Below are positions 32,581 through 44,760 of a DNA stretch of 64,000 nucleotides, one piece after another (the first letter of the stretch is position 1; each line of letters begins with the position of its first letter). The translations under genes were made by a program, and so were the position numbers. The DNA lies in the NCBI GenBank assembly GCA_003415625.1, contig PYIU01000006.1, forward strand, positions 4,092,001 to 4,156,000, in the 5' to 3' direction. The DNA is from Aquanectria penicillioides. Taxonomy: Eukaryota; Ascomycota; Sordariomycetes; Hypocreales; Nectriaceae. The notes under the pieces are model-generated. The model was not told the origin of the DNA. It saw only the letters and a list, made by a program, of their open reading frames with translations, and made no database searches.

Positions 32581-34219
32581 TTATTCCTCGGCAAACTCGG
32601 AATGTTTAGCCACTCCACTCTTCTTCTCCACATCTTGTCCGTGCACAGCCTGATCTCCATCAAAAATGAGGGCAATATCCTCAAGACTGGGGCCCTTCGT
32701 CTCAGGATATACCCACCACACCACGCCAAATTCAATCACCACCCAGCCGAGGAAAATGGTGTAAAAGTGCCACCCCATATTTTCCAACCCCACGGGGATG
32801 GCGAATGTGGACAGGGCAATAAACCCCAGAGTCCAGAACTGATAGACGGCCATGCCTCGCAGTCGAAGGTGGAACGGGAGGATCTCCGTAACGTAGAGGC
32901 CCAGGTTGCCGTTGAGACCAAGGTTGTAGGCAGGGGAGAAGAGATAGATGAAGACTACTACAGCATAGCCAGCGCCCTTGTTTGAGTTGTCCTTTGCAAA
33001 CATGGCGCTGCCTGTGGTGATTGCGACTAGACAGAAGAAGACGCAGATTAGCGCCCACAGGAAGAGCTTGCGACGGCCAAACTTGGCTGGGAGAGTGGCA
33101 AAGTAAATGGCGGAAAACCAAGAGAGCATTTGCGAGGTGGCATTGATGAGCGTCTGCTGAAGACTCGACGTCAAGCCTACCGCAGACAAGATGGGAGCCA
33201 TGTAGTACGAAATAAAGGCATTGCCAGACATCTGAGCAATGCAGGCGCACCAAATAAGGATGAAACAACGCAGGCGGTTGCCCGGGGTGCGCATAAACTC
33301 CCAGAAGTTCCGGAAGACACTGCTATGAGTATGTTCTCGGTCATGTGCTAGCGTTTCTCGGATCTCGGCAAACTCAAACTGCACCAGAGGGTCGTTTTCA
33401 TCGCCCTCAGCGTGATACTTGGCGAGGACCTGCATGGCCTCGCTGTCCCGGTCTTGAGAGAGCAACCAGCGTGGGCTTTCTGGGACAAACCAGATGCCGA
33501 GGAGCTGGAAGACGGACGGCAGACCCTGGAGAGCGGACGGGATGCGCCATGAAGCGGTGTTGTTGATTCTGAAAGTGCCAAAGGTCGTCCAAGCAGCGAC
33601 AATGGATCCCAGCGCATACGACGTCTGGAAGAGCGCAGTTGCCGTGGTCCTGTGTTTAGGGTGAGCAAGCTCCGTGATCAGCGGTGAGCCAGACGCGTTG
33701 ATGAGAACACTGCCGGCGCCGATGATGCCTCGAGAAACCACAAACATGGGGAGGCTCTGAGCGGCCCCTTGAAGTGCAGCTCCAATACAGCAGACAGCGG
33801 CGCCTGCAGCGATGCCGGCCCGGCGACCGAACTTGTCGCTGATTGTAGAGATGAATGGTACTGCGATGAGGCCACCAATGGGATACGCTCCATTGAACAG
33901 GCCCAGGGTGGCCCCTTTCGGTTCGCCAAAGTATGACCGCCAGTTCTCGACGGCCTGCAAACCGTTCATCATGGAGCCATCGAAACTGGATGCATCAACC
34001 ATTAGTATAGTTCGGAGGGGAAGATGGTATCCGTCTAGATTAAGGTTCTGGCACATACCCAAGAGTGAAAATAGACAAGAGGGGAAACAGGAGAAGCAAG
34101 TTGAGAGTTCGCAGATTCTTCTGTTTCCACCATTTGTCGGCGTCTATGTTGCCCTCGGGCATTGACAATGCCGCTGCGACGCGGACATCGGCCGAAGCGT
34201 TGGCCTGGCTTGGCTTCAT
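32581..34219 (-). CDS. MFS sugar transporter
   Basis: Twelve-TM proton/sugar symporter of the fungal sugar porter family. Exon 1 (34219-34059) and exon 2 (33985-32581) join as SIFTLG/FDGSMMNGL, giving 521 residues. Signatures: FDGSMMNGL after TM1, the loop-2/3 motif DKFGRRAGI, the family signature PESPRWLLSQDRDSEAM after TM6, KFGRRKLFLW in the second half, and PETKGPSLEDIALIFDG at the C-terminus. The sequence is closest in style to the lactose/hexose-permease subgroup. It lies on the same strand as the GH78 gene about 1.5 kb away, so uptake of rhamnosides or oligogalacturonides is plausible, but not shown. Confidence 0.93.
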
Positions 34220-35314
34220 GTTTACTGATGCTGTCGAATATTTCCAGATATAGATTCAAACAAGCATCAACATTGCTTTCAGTCATGAGAGCACACGCTT
34301 ATATACATCCCAGTATTGGACGGCTTGAAAAGACGGACCAAGTCTAGACTCCTTGCTCGGTATCATTTACGCCGGAACCACGACCTCGCTCTGCGATTCC
34401 CCGTCGTCCCAGCCTCAAGTCTTTCGATGGCATCCATGTCAACAGCCTCATTGAGCAACGCTCAGCTCCCAATACCCCACGAATACGTCGAGCTACATCC
34501 GAATTTCCCCTCAGCGTCTCCGTCCCCACAGGCTCCCCGTGGAGGTTTGGAGAGACAACATGCACGCGAGTGGATACTCTCCGCACTGGCATCCCACTTC
34601 GATATTTAAATTTTTGGGGTCAGTCGTTCTATTCGTGGGTCGCTTCCATATGACTGTTTGGGATAGTGTCACGCCACAGTTACAGTGACCTGCACAATCG
34701 TGTGTCTTAACTGACGAACTATCACATCACGGATCTTCACAAGTCTGCTATTGTCCCGGGATTTAGCCATGGAAGATGACTTGGCGGATCCAACGGTCCG
34801 CTTTCCGTTTCTGCCGAGGGAATTGTTTTTCTAGCCCTTACTCCACGGTCGTGCGTATGCACCTCGATACTGTTAACCATGGAATACCCGCGTAAGGGTC
34901 TAGAGCGCTTGTTTATTGGAGACAGCCCAGGGCATGTCAAGCGTGATTATCACTAATTTCATTACTCTATCGTTGTGGGCTGCTATTCACTAGACCTACC
35001 GCTAAAAGACGCGAGTTAGAGGTATAGGGTATGTGGACAGTTTAATCGTTGACTCATTTAGCGAGGCACTCATGGTTTTGCAGTCATCTGGCTATCCACT
35101 CTGGAATGATGAGGTCGTAAAATCATGAACGAAGAGCTCGATATTTGGTTGAATTGCAGGTGACAACTTTTGGACATTTAATAGCTAGCGAGACTTAATA
35201 ATGCGTAGAGAAAGTGGCCTCCTTTTCTCAAGCCATGCCTCATGGCGGCCACCTCCAAAAGCACAAGGCTTCAGATCATTGCACATAGATCTTCATCTTA
35301 ATTTCAGCATCGCC
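34220..35314. other. Intergenic stretch, no gene recognised
   Basis: About 1.1 kb. It contains the sugar carrier promoter. A Ser/Pro-rich plus-strand frame at 34430-34609 begins with a good ATG but has no recognisable family and is not called. From 34920 to 35200 the DNA is AT-rich. Confidence 0.3.
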
Positions 35315-37065
35315 CTACACAGTGACTGGGTTATTTTTGCGACGTCGAACTTGGATCTTGACATCACTGGCCGGGAAAATAAACTCCAGCAACCAGCGGT
35401 TCATAGGGCGCTTGCTCTGTCCTTCATCAGCAAACTTGACGTCGTAGTTGGTCAAAAGATGCGACATCATCATCTTCAACTGAAAGTCTAGTAGGAAACG
35501 ACCTGGACACGCGTTACGACCGCGACCAAAAACAAGCAAGTCATCCGTCGACAAAAAGCTATGTCGTTCCCAGGTCTCGCCAGTGTCGGCATCCACGGAG
35601 CCCGGTTCACTTCCTTTCTCGGTTTGCTCACGCAGCTTTACAAAGCGGAACGGGTCATATATGAATGGATCCCTGAATCTCTCGCCATCTGTGTGCATTG
35701 GCTGCGTGACAAAAGACACAATCGACCCGCGTGGTAGAGGTATTTTCCCGTTCATCTTGACGCCGTCTACCATCACCTTGCGGACAAACACGCGAGTTGG
35801 GAGAGTATTGAGTCTCAGCGTCTCACGTGCAACGCTATCAGCTTGAACCATCTTGGCGACGTTCTGTTTTGTCCATAGCCCAGCCGGATCAGCCGGGTAT
35901 TGCGCAAGAAATGACTCGGCTTCCTTTCGTAGCACGGAGATAGTGTTGTGTGTAGGATTCGACGCAAGGATACTCATGAGTGTACTACACATGGCGAAAC
36001 TCGCCAGGTAGATGAACCCAAAGTTGGTCATGAGGACGCGGCGTGTCATTTGATCTGTGGCAAGCTCTTCCCGCTGGTATTTGAACGCATGCCTCAGCAT
36101 CTTTTGCAAAAGGTCCACAGGCTCATTTTCTAGCTTTTCTCCTTTTCTCTCCATGTCTTCAATGCGTCGGTGAAACTCGGCATCATAAAGTGAGGTCAAT
36201 TTGACCAATTTTCTTCTCGTGTTCCAACAGATAACCGGCGCAAGGAGCGGGCGAATGGCTTCTGGCATCAAGCCTATCGCACCAGCGTCGGCAGCAACAC
36301 TGTCGATTGCATTTAAAATTGTCTGAAGATATTCTTGGTTCCGAGCTAGACTCATAGAGCGTTAGAAATGCAAGATTTCGCAGATTGTAGGAAGTCCACG
36401 TACAAAGCGGTAGTCCAACTATAAATCGACTGCCAGCCGACGTGACAATCAACCTGGCCATTTCCAGTAGATCGAGTGTTTTCCAGTTCTCAGCATCATT
36501 TCCAAGACGAGAATCAATAGCAAGCTGGAGCTCCTCCTGCACGGGAACGATGTAGTCTTCCAGCTCTCGGCTGAGAACATGGCGGGCAAGATGATGAGGC
36601 CAGGTCCCCATCATGTACTTTTCATCTCCAAGGCTGTGTGCAAGTTGGAACATGTCATTGAAAGCCTCCCAAATGCCCAAGACACGAGTAGGCTGTGATA
36701 GGACCCATTGAATTGCATTGTGCGGTAAGAATATCTCCTTCCGCGCCCCTAATGTGGGCACAATGACTGGCTTGCCATTTTTCGAAAACTAAACTAGAAT
36801 AAGTACTATCAATTGGCAAGAGAGGGATTTTGTGCACTACCTTGTCCCAAATCTCACGATATAGGGAAGAGCATCGGAAATAGAATGATGCGCGGGTCAA
36901 GGGGCTAAAGTGCTGGGCGCCAGGTTTCTCGCCGATAAACTGTAGCTCTTCAGGGTACACAGTAGCTGAGGAGAAGCGGTATACCAATCCAAGTATGGCA
37001 ACAAAAACGACAAAAATTGGAAAATAATATCCCTTTGGCACGGTTGAGATCACCTCGCCTATCAT
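35315..37065 (-). CDS. Cytochrome P450 monooxygenase
   Basis: Microsomal heme monooxygenase. Three exons (37065-36841, 36788-36404, 36345-35315) give 546 residues; junctions read EIWDK/FSKNGKPVIVP and VGLPL/SRNQEYL. An N-terminal anchor helix (YYFPIFVVFVAILGLVYRF) is followed by the P450 fold: K-helix ETLR near 377-380, DPFRF (PERF position), and the heme loop FGRGRNACPGRF at about 476-487 with its cysteine ligand. The I-helix reads FGFIYLASFAMCSTLM and lacks a clear A/G-G-x-D/E-T oxygen-activation motif. The sequence style resembles fungal P450s near the ent-kaurene-oxidase-like groups. No biosynthetic core enzyme is adjacent, so the substrate is unknown. Confidence 0.92.
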
Positions 37066-38394
37066 TGTTTCCTTAGATTGTTCTAGAAGCAGTAGCTGGA
37101 AGTGTCAATCTCAGAGCGAACAGCTTAGCAATTGATTTATATGAGAAACTCACGCCTGTCCGTATTGGCGGACCTGACGAATCCTTGCGGTTTCAATCCG
37201 TAATCTTCCGTACTAGGATCTCTCTTATTGTATCAATGGTCATCGTCATAACAGCTATCACCGCAACATATGATGGACCAACAGCATATTATCCTGGACA
37301 GCTTACGTCGCCTATTCCATTCAAGGCACAAATTGCGAGGTCAAAGACCTGTATTTGGTATGTGCCATCTCCGATTGGTTGCCAAACTCGTCAGTTCGGC
37401 ATGGGCTTCATGTAGACATGGGTGATGTTGGCAGTGACATGCAAAAGAGCTATATGCATTGGTCACCATCACCGTATCTGGTCAGCGTCGGATTGGCAGG
37501 GCCCTTAGTACCCAACTCTGAACAGGTTCACACCCTCAGTGTGATTCCGGCTGACTGGGGTGAGTGCAACTCGTGGGGCAGCAACAGATAGGTAGACGTA
37601 TCCATCTTCTGCTGTAGCCTATCAACATACTCTACACTTCTTGTGAGAACCCAATTGCATCAATGTCGGCTAGTAATAATTCGCCATTACATGATCTCGA
37701 ACAGCTCAATACGGTTATCTACCCGAGTACCAGGATCCTAAGACGTGCCGACGAAGCCCCTCCAATTGCTCCAATTGAAGGTTGAGGAAAGCTGTCGCTA
37801 GACCAAATTGGAATACTGTTGGCGGGGATATGCAGAATCGACCATAAAATGAAATAATGGCTCATTCCGATGAACACGTCAACGTACCATGTTCAGGAAA
37901 GTATCGGAGAGGTATCGGATAAGAATTGGCCAGTTATTCTTCTATTGTTAGCGACCTTCTCATTTTCAATGGAAGAAACTGATAGTTACTGCGGCAAACA
38001 CGTCTTGTGTTTCAATTCTCGACGAGCTGGAGGACAGTCTCCACCTACAGTCAACAATCGCGAAATTCTAATGAGAAATGGGTGATAACATTATTTCCAT
38101 AATATTCCGGCAAATTCGGAGAACATCAGGTCATGATTGCATCTGCATGTTTGACGGGTTAGGACACCCTGGCGGGTTATTTGTCCAGGATACACGGACG
38201 TGGGGAGAGATCTGCAGCCCCGGCAAGAGATAGGACAACTTTCACCTGAGATATGACGAAACTAGGGTGGTGTGGAATACCAATTGGGAGAACATATCAA
38301 ATCTATCACTCTACAGTTGAAAATTCACCCGGCATTAGGGACAATTCTGCATCGACAAACAAATGTCGTCAATGCTGATGTATTCTAAAACAAT
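37066..38394. other. Intergenic stretch, no gene recognised
   Basis: About 1.3 kb between the P450 start and the 3' end of the second Pth11-like gene. Plus-strand frames at 37185-37415, 37355-37591 and 37870-38085 have no family similarity and no good splice links between them. Confidence 0.3.
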
Positions 38395-39805
38395 TCATAA
38401 TCTAAAAGAGGGAGGCAAATTGCCGGCGCCCCTCTTACTATCTTTCCCATACGCCGACCCCATATGTCTTAGTTCTATCGAATTCTCATCGCTCAAGGTG
38501 CTCAATCGTTCATGATGAACCCTCACTTCTTCGGTTTTCATAACGCCGTTTATGTTGGTCGATGGCTCAGTCCGACTGCTTTCCTGGTCTCGTAGAGCTT
38601 CTTCTGATTCTTGCCAACCTGCAGTTGACATAATGACGACAGAGTTTCGGCCGTATTTAGAGTTGTAGGCAAATCGCCTCGCTCTCGAGTTGGTGGTTGG
38701 TTCGCCGTTTCTTGTTCCTGGCCCGTGAGGGTTTGTCTTGGACCTATTTTGTAAATAGCTTCTTTGACTCGACTTGAGCTCTCGGTAGAGCATTCTCCTA
38801 TGAGTCTCAATTAGCGAATGAGAAATACTATAACGAAACTATCGACACCTACAAAATAGGAATTGAAACTGCCATGATTGAGGCTGCCGGTTCAGTCAGG
38901 GTCCAGATTGTTAAATCAACTCGGTCATATGTAATGTCTGGGCTAGTCATGGAGACTACCAGCACAGCTTTCACAATCCCGGTTATTCCAGCACTGCAAA
39001 GTGTCAGTCCTATACCGGGGGTAGGGTATCTAAGGAGGGTTTCTTACATGGCACCTAAGCTCATCGCTATGGCAACTCCAAGTCTCTCGCGGCGCAGCAT
39101 TGTCATTCCCATGAGAATTTGCCACGGAAGGAATGCCAAGACGAAATCAAGAATCGCCGAATAATCTGCGATAGGTTGTTAGACTACTGAAGGATCGTGT
39201 TTGACTTTTTAGCCTTACAGGCAGCAAATAGTTGATATCGAGTGAGATGAAGTTTGTTCCAGCATGTTCCATCGACACTATCATCCCACACCCTTGACAC
39301 GGGAGTGCATTTAGCGAAGCCAAAAATCCAAACTAGATTCATTGATATGTTGATGGAGATGATGACAAAAATCAAAAAGTGTTTCATCCACGCCTTTGTT
39401 GAGATTCGATATAATGTCATGGCAAACGATGTTTTGCTCATTGCTGTGGCTATGATGCCGAAGACGGCAACAAGGATCGTCTGGAGGTTTATAACCTTGA
39501 GGTTATCGTCACTGATCGTCCATTTGTGACGGCCAAAGCCAAGAGTGACAATATGGGTATTGATCGACACCGCTATCATTAAGGAAACCTAGAAACCTCA
39601 TACGAACCGGTCAGTGATGGCAAGATGCGAATAGAGACTCAACCCGACATACCCAAGATACTATCAACAAGTGGTCGTCCCACCATAATCCTCTCCCACG
39701 CCATAATTTACAGTATATACGCAATGAAAGCAGAAGTGCACTCGCGGCAGTCAGTGACCAACAAGAGGCGAGAAGCCGCGCGCTTCTGTCGTCGCCGTCA
39801 CCCAT
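38395..39805 (-). CDS. Second Pth11/SAT4-like seven-TM receptor-like protein
   Basis: Rhodopsin-like fungal membrane protein of the SAT4/Pth11-related family. Five exons (39805-39653, 39588-39219, 39165-39048, 38993-38853, 38797-38395) give 394 residues. Features: WWDDHLLIVSW after TM2, LGFGRHKW, the aromatic KCTPVSRVWDDSVDGTCW extracellular loop with paired cysteines, DFVLAFLPWQILMGMTM, and the TM7 region TEPAASIMAVSIPILRML, after which a hydrophilic tail of about 130 residues begins. The exon phases alternate and all match. It shares exon-number and topology with the receptor at 14482-15893, but the sequences differ enough that this is not a recent duplicate. Confidence 0.88.
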
Positions 39806-41877
39806 CGTGAATCTCGCTGCACGTACCCGAGTGCAATGGGTTTCTGGTCGTTGCGGGGATCGGTCCCAAGAAAAAGAAAATTACATCTGCCCTGGGTGTG
39901 TTTGATAAGCGCAGAAACGGAGAAATTGGACGAAAATGTCCCAAAACTCGCTCGCATCTTGGCATGGTTCCCCCTTCCGGCATTTATACCTTTCGGCGGT
40001 TTCCAGGAACAAAAGGATTCCGCATGGGCCATCCCGGCTTGAGCTATCCTGGCATGAACGTTTGTTAAGCTGATGATCGACGACACTACTAGCTGATTGC
40101 ATAAACGAGATGGTTGCATGAACACATCGGCTTCATCGCCCTACCGGCCGCCACAGCTCTCTAGCCTCGCTAGCTATACTGTTTCAGTCGAAGCGGAATC
40201 GGACGCGAACCTTGATCTCGTTCAAAGTACGTGACCCCCTGTGTCATCCATGAGCAGATTTCTCTTTGATTCTTTCTGTCTTTTTTTTCCGGGGAGATAT
40301 CGGAATCGACGGACTACATGCAGGTGAACCGATCTTCGATTCCAATTACTTGATTAATTGAAGACCCCACGCCGGAGTTCGGCTTGCTGTTAAGAAAACA
40401 AATTTGATCAGCCGATTTGAACGATATATTGCACAATTCCCATTTCCCCATTACATCCTGCTGACGTGACATGAAATGGACAAACATTTCCACTGCAAAG
40501 CTACAGCTGGTCCGACTCAGGTGTAACAAGCGGCTCCTCACCTGTGGGTTCGTCTGCAAGCTGCAACACGAGACGAAGCTACGTAGTCTTCTAGCCTTGG
40601 CCTTAGTCTTCTTTTTCCAGGATATGGATATGCTTATGTGACACATCCTAAGGTGCAAGTGGAGATGGTCCTCTTGGGGAAACCCGGCACTCGGGGAGGC
40701 GGGAAACGATTCGCCCGCGTCGTGGTTCCACGTGTGGGGGCCACGCTCTCCGCCATCATATGTCGAGTGGCTCTCTGCTCTCATATCCCTGTGTCGATTG
40801 TGGAGAGCCCTCTTCAGCTTTCCGGGGTTTGAAAAAGGTTGTTCGTACGGAGTAGGTACTGTCAATCTAACACACGAGGCGTGGCGGAAAATCGGGCATC
40901 TTTCCCGCTTCTGGTTAGGATGCGACGAGGGCGTCGTGCTAATACAGCTACTAGTTAACTAGCAGACTAGCTAGTAGGAATCACAAACGGCCCAACAAGT
41001 TCCACCAGAGTTTCCTGTGCGATTGGAGGACTCCCTATGCATCCATCGACGCCTGGATATGATTCGCTCTCTGGGGCATAAATACAACGTCATTGGCTAA
41101 CTGTATAGTTTGAAGGTTCGACGCCAACCGCCGGATAGTGCGGTGATGCAATGGACAGCACGGCCAGGAGCCCCTTAATTGCATCATGGCGAACTCCAAG
41201 CAACGGGCGATCCCAATGAAAATATTACGCATGACCTGGCGGAGATGCCGATAGTCAGGCCCAAAAGTTCGCCCTACAGTGGCCCATGGGCCGACAACTC
41301 AGCCACGACATGTCAAGATTCATTTTCAGATTTGCTCATGCAAGATTCGGAGCGGAGAATTTCAGAAATTCCCTAATCTAGGCAATCGTCTATTTGCCGC
41401 CCAATAGGACTATTTTTGAGCAACTAGTCATTCTCGAGGGATCTACAACTGATCATTGCCCAAATGTGAGTCCGGCCCTAGGTATTCTTCCTCTCTAAAT
41501 CCCCAGAACCACTGTCACTTGTAGTCCCCCTTTAGGCAGGTAACATACCATGGGTGGGACTCCAGGAATCTTTTAAATTTGTTCTGGCATTGATGGACAG
41601 ATCCATTCGAGATCGGTGATGCTGTTGCCCATCTCCGACCATCCCTGTCAAATTTACCGGGTCTCTGGCAACCGAGCAGCATTCAACTATTTTTTTCCAC
41701 TTTGCTGGTGGGTACGGCGAGGTAATTAATTTCTTGAATTACTACCATGACCCAGTTATACTTTTGCCTGGCAGATTTAAACCTGCGGGTGCGATCGTCC
41801 TGGGACGCACCACGAGCGTGGTTAATTTCCATCTCGTTCAATGCTGCTTCTGACAGCTTGTCACCGGAAAGTTTCAG
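39806..41877. other. Long intergenic stretch (2.1 kb)
   Basis: No gene recognised. Minus-strand frames at 39751-40125 and 40314-40865 are long by chance standards but have no family similarity and no coding-like composition. The last few hundred bases must include the carboxylesterase promoter. Confidence 0.3.
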
Positions 41878-43656
41878 ATGCCTTCCCACGCCCTCGGTAT
41901 TTTCCTAGTGGCTCTCACCGGCCTTGGGTTGTCAGAGTCCTCTAGACACCACCCCAAGTCGCACTATGGTGACACTTCCGACGCTACACCGACCGCTGAG
42001 CTCTCCAACGGAACCTATCTGGGCGTCCGCAACGAGTACTATGGACAAGATATGTTCCTCGGTATGCCGTATGCGCAGCCTCCCGTAGGCGCGCTACGCT
42101 TCGCATCACCTCAATCACTCACCGAGTCTTTTGACGAGCCTCGGTCCGCTACCGAGTATGGCCTGATGTGCATCGGGTATGGCTCGGACACTACGAATCT
42201 AGGCAACCCTATCTCTGAGGACTGCTTGACTGTCAACGTTGTCCGTCCTGCAGGCACTGAAGAAGGAGATGATCTTCCAGTCGGTGTCTGGGTGCACGGC
42301 GGGGTGAGTTTCCAAGTTATATCAGCTCAATCCACCGCAACTGCTAACTCGATATTACAGAGCTATGTAATGGGAGGTTCACGCGACCCAAGGTACAACC
42401 TCAGCTACATCATCGACCAATCAATCAAAGACAACAGACCGATGGTGGGTGTCTCGATCAACTATCGCCTCTCATACTGGGGCTTTCTATTCGGCAAAGA
42501 AATGGAAGACGCCGGAGCCGGAAATATTGCGTTCAGGGACCAGCGTCTAGCATTGCGATGGATCCAGGAAAACATTGCCGCTTTTGGTGGTAACCCGGAC
42601 AAAGTCACAGTCTGGGGAGAGTCTGCTGGTGCTCGATCTCTAGGCATGCAGCTCGTTGCGTACGATGGAAACCACGATGGCATATTTCGCAGCGCCATCC
42701 TCGAGAGCGGAAGCCCGGTTGCCAAGTTCGCTGATGCTGAGGACTGGCAGCTATACTTCAACGCCCTTGTTCAAAAGACGGGATGTGCTTCTGCCGCTGA
42801 TCGTCTGAGTTGCTTGAGGGAACTCCCCTGGGAGACTCTCAACGGTATATTCAACAGCACTACCGCGTTGAACGTCACGGCACCCACCCTGACCGCGGTT
42901 ATTGATGGCGACTTCATGACAGCTCAAGGATATGACCTCTTGAAGCAGGGAAAATTTGCCCAAGTCCCGCTGTTGCTTGGAAACAACTTCGACGAGGGCA
43001 CGGCATACGCAAAGCAGGGCATTAACACTACTGCGCAATTCCAAACCTGGCTTACCGCTCTGGGCCTGGACAGCACCCAGGTTGCAAAGATTTTGGAATT
43101 GTATCCCGATGACCCCTCTGTTGGTATTCCGCAATCTTACGCTGGTCGGCCTCCTGCGAATCCCTACGGCCTCCAGTTTAAACGAGTGTCTGCTTTTGCC
43201 GGAGACTATCAGCAGCACAGCGGCAGAAGGCTTTTGGCGGAGTCGTATGCCGGTGCTCAACTTCCCGTGTACTCGTACATGTGGAACGTTTTTGTGAACG
43301 GAATTCCGGCAGTTTACGGAGCGACTCATTTCCAAGAGGTTACGTTTGTCTTCGACAACACCGAGGGAGCCGGATACTCTACCAATCCTTTCGAGAATAA
43401 GCCTCAGACCTATATTCAGTTGGCGGATCTGATGAGTAGAATGTGGGTTGCCTTTATTCACGACAACAACCCGAATCTCGAACGCCGCCGCTCTCGCAAA
43501 GGAAAGTCTCGCAAGGGTGACGCGTGGCCGCGCTACAAGCTTGACTGCCCCCATAACCTGGTATTTGACGCTAATCACACGGATTTGCACTATGTTGCCC
43601 GAGACGACTATAGAAAGACGGAGATTTCCTATCTCCTAGAGGATGTATTTGCGTAA
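41878..43656 (+). CDS. Secreted type-B carboxylesterase/lipase
   Basis: Alpha/beta-hydrolase of the carboxylesterase type B (fungal lipase/cholinesterase) family. Two exons (41878-42303 and 42361-43656) give 573 residues. The signal peptide is residues 1-20. The oxyanion-hole segment VWVHGG/SYVMGGSRDPRYN is restored only when the 57-nt intron is removed; the intron is a multiple of three without stops. The catalytic triad fits as Ser230 in VWGESAGA, Glu354 in NNFDEGTAY and His465 in YGATHFQEV. SEDCLTVNV at about 113-121 is the second family signature. Several N-x-S/T sites support secretion. A basic insert RRRSRKGKSRKGD precedes the C-terminal strand. The substrate could be a lipid or a plant ester. 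Confidence 0.93.
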   Translation: MPSHALGIFLVALTGLGLSESSRHHPKSHYGDTSDATPTAELSNGTYLGVRNEYYGQDMFLGMPYAQPPVGALRFASPQSLTESFDEPRSATEYGLMCIGYGSDTTNLGNPISEDCLTVNVVRPAGTEEGDDLPVGVWVHGGVSFQVISAQSTATANSILQSYVMGGSRDPRYNLSYIIDQSIKDNRPMVGVSINYRLSYWGFLFGKEMEDAGAGNIAFRDQRLALRWIQENIAAFGGNPDKVTVWGESAGARSLGMQLVAYDGNHDGIFRSAILESGSPVAKFADAEDWQLYFNALVQKTGCASAADRLSCLRELPWETLNGIFNSTTALNVTAPTLTAVIDGDFMTAQGYDLLKQGKFAQVPLLLGNNFDEGTAYAKQGINTTAQFQTWLTALGLDSTQVAKILELYPDDPSVGIPQSYAGRPPANPYGLQFKRVSAFAGDYQQHSGRRLLAESYAGAQLPVYSYMWNVFVNGIPAVYGATHFQEVTFVFDNTEGAGYSTNPFENKPQTYIQLADLMSRMWVAFIHDNNPNLERRRSRKGKSRKGDAWPRYKLDCPHNLVFDANHTDLHYVARDDYRKTEISYLLEDVFA

Positions 43657-44047
43657 TGTTGAGGTGCTGATGACATGATCACGACAAAGGGTCTGTAATT
43701 TGCTTCACGGTACATGTTAAAACAGTCTAGACAATATATTTCCCCTGCATAATCCAAAACTGGGAATTGATCATCAGTTGACAGCTCGGTGACGAAGCCG
43801 GATACACGCCGTACGGAATTATTCCCGCCCACGAATATGCCTACCCAGCCCCAATTCGCTCCACAACCACAGTGATGATTGGTTCTTTACGGCATCAAAG
43901 TGGACGAGCTGAAAGTTGAGTGGGTATGAAACGCGCCCGACTGGAGTGCCTCACTGGCTGACGTGACGGCAATAAAACGTGGGTTCCCTTTGGCTCCTTC
44001 GAGGTCAGCGACCGAGTTATTGTAACCGCATCGAACTCGATCTCGCA
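43657..44047. other. Short intergenic stretch
   Basis: About 390 bases between the carboxylesterase and the small membrane-protein gene on the same strand. Nothing recognised. Confidence 0.3.
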
Positions 44048-44760
44048 ATGGGGACAAACTCGGTCGAGGAGCCCTTCTCCTGGGTTTCCTCCATACCCAT
44101 CGTTTCCTGGTCATTGCGGTTTCTGCCCGCTAGGATGTTGCAAATTGCAATGCTCATTGTGTCCATTATGGCTTTTGCCGGTCCCGGTGCTGATGAAACC
44201 ACAAACTACATCGCAACACAAGCATCTATCCACTTTCCTCCAACTGCGAATAGTATCCAGCAAGCCGAGATAGCGCTGGTATGATTGATCCTTTGCTTCC
44301 TTTACTACTGACCTCTTGCTAAGTGCTTCTCTTGTAGGCTGTCCTCAACCTAGTCTTTGACCCTATGATGTTTATTCTGTTCTACCGCTGGCAATCACGA
44401 ATTGTCACGGGTTCGAGCAAAGCCTCTATCAACAAAGTCAATACTCTGGTTTTAGGAGCGATGGCCCCTTGGAACCTCGTTTCTCTGGCTGGATGGATTG
44501 TCTGCATTATATATCAATCAACCTATATCCCAATGCTGGGCAGGAGCGAGCTGAAGCTATGCCATGCTTCCAAGCGTACGGTAACGCAATGTAAAATGGT
44601 CGATGTTTCATGGGCAATGGCTATGGTTTTCTGGTACGCATTCAACTCCAGACTAAGGCCTTATCGTATACTGATTGATATCAGCCTGGATCACATATTT
44701 ATGATCATGTTATGTGGCCTTGCCATAGTGCATCGTCCATTTCATTCCATGGCAGTATAA
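44048..44760 (+). CDS. Small four-TM membrane protein, unknown
   Basis: Two exons (44048-44278 and 44338-44760, intron 59 nt with donor GTATGA and acceptor TGTAG) give 217 residues. Four hydrophobic spans are visible: MLQIAMLIVSIMAFAG, NLVFDPMMFILFY, LGAMAPWNLVSLAGWIVCIIY and WAMAMVFWYAF; the C-terminal DHIFMIMLCGLAIV may be a fifth. Topology resembles fungal MARVEL-like small membrane proteins, but I cannot assign a family. The region just before the ATG has in-frame codons back to 43979 without an ATG, so the start at 44048 is preferred. Confidence 0.6.

Noticed and set aside
40314..40865. 183-codon minus-strand open frame
   Set aside because: No family similarity, no splice partners, and composition typical of spacer DNA.
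42751..43590. 279-codon minus-strand open frame
   Set aside because: Antisense shadow of the carboxylesterase, which has a full catalytic triad.
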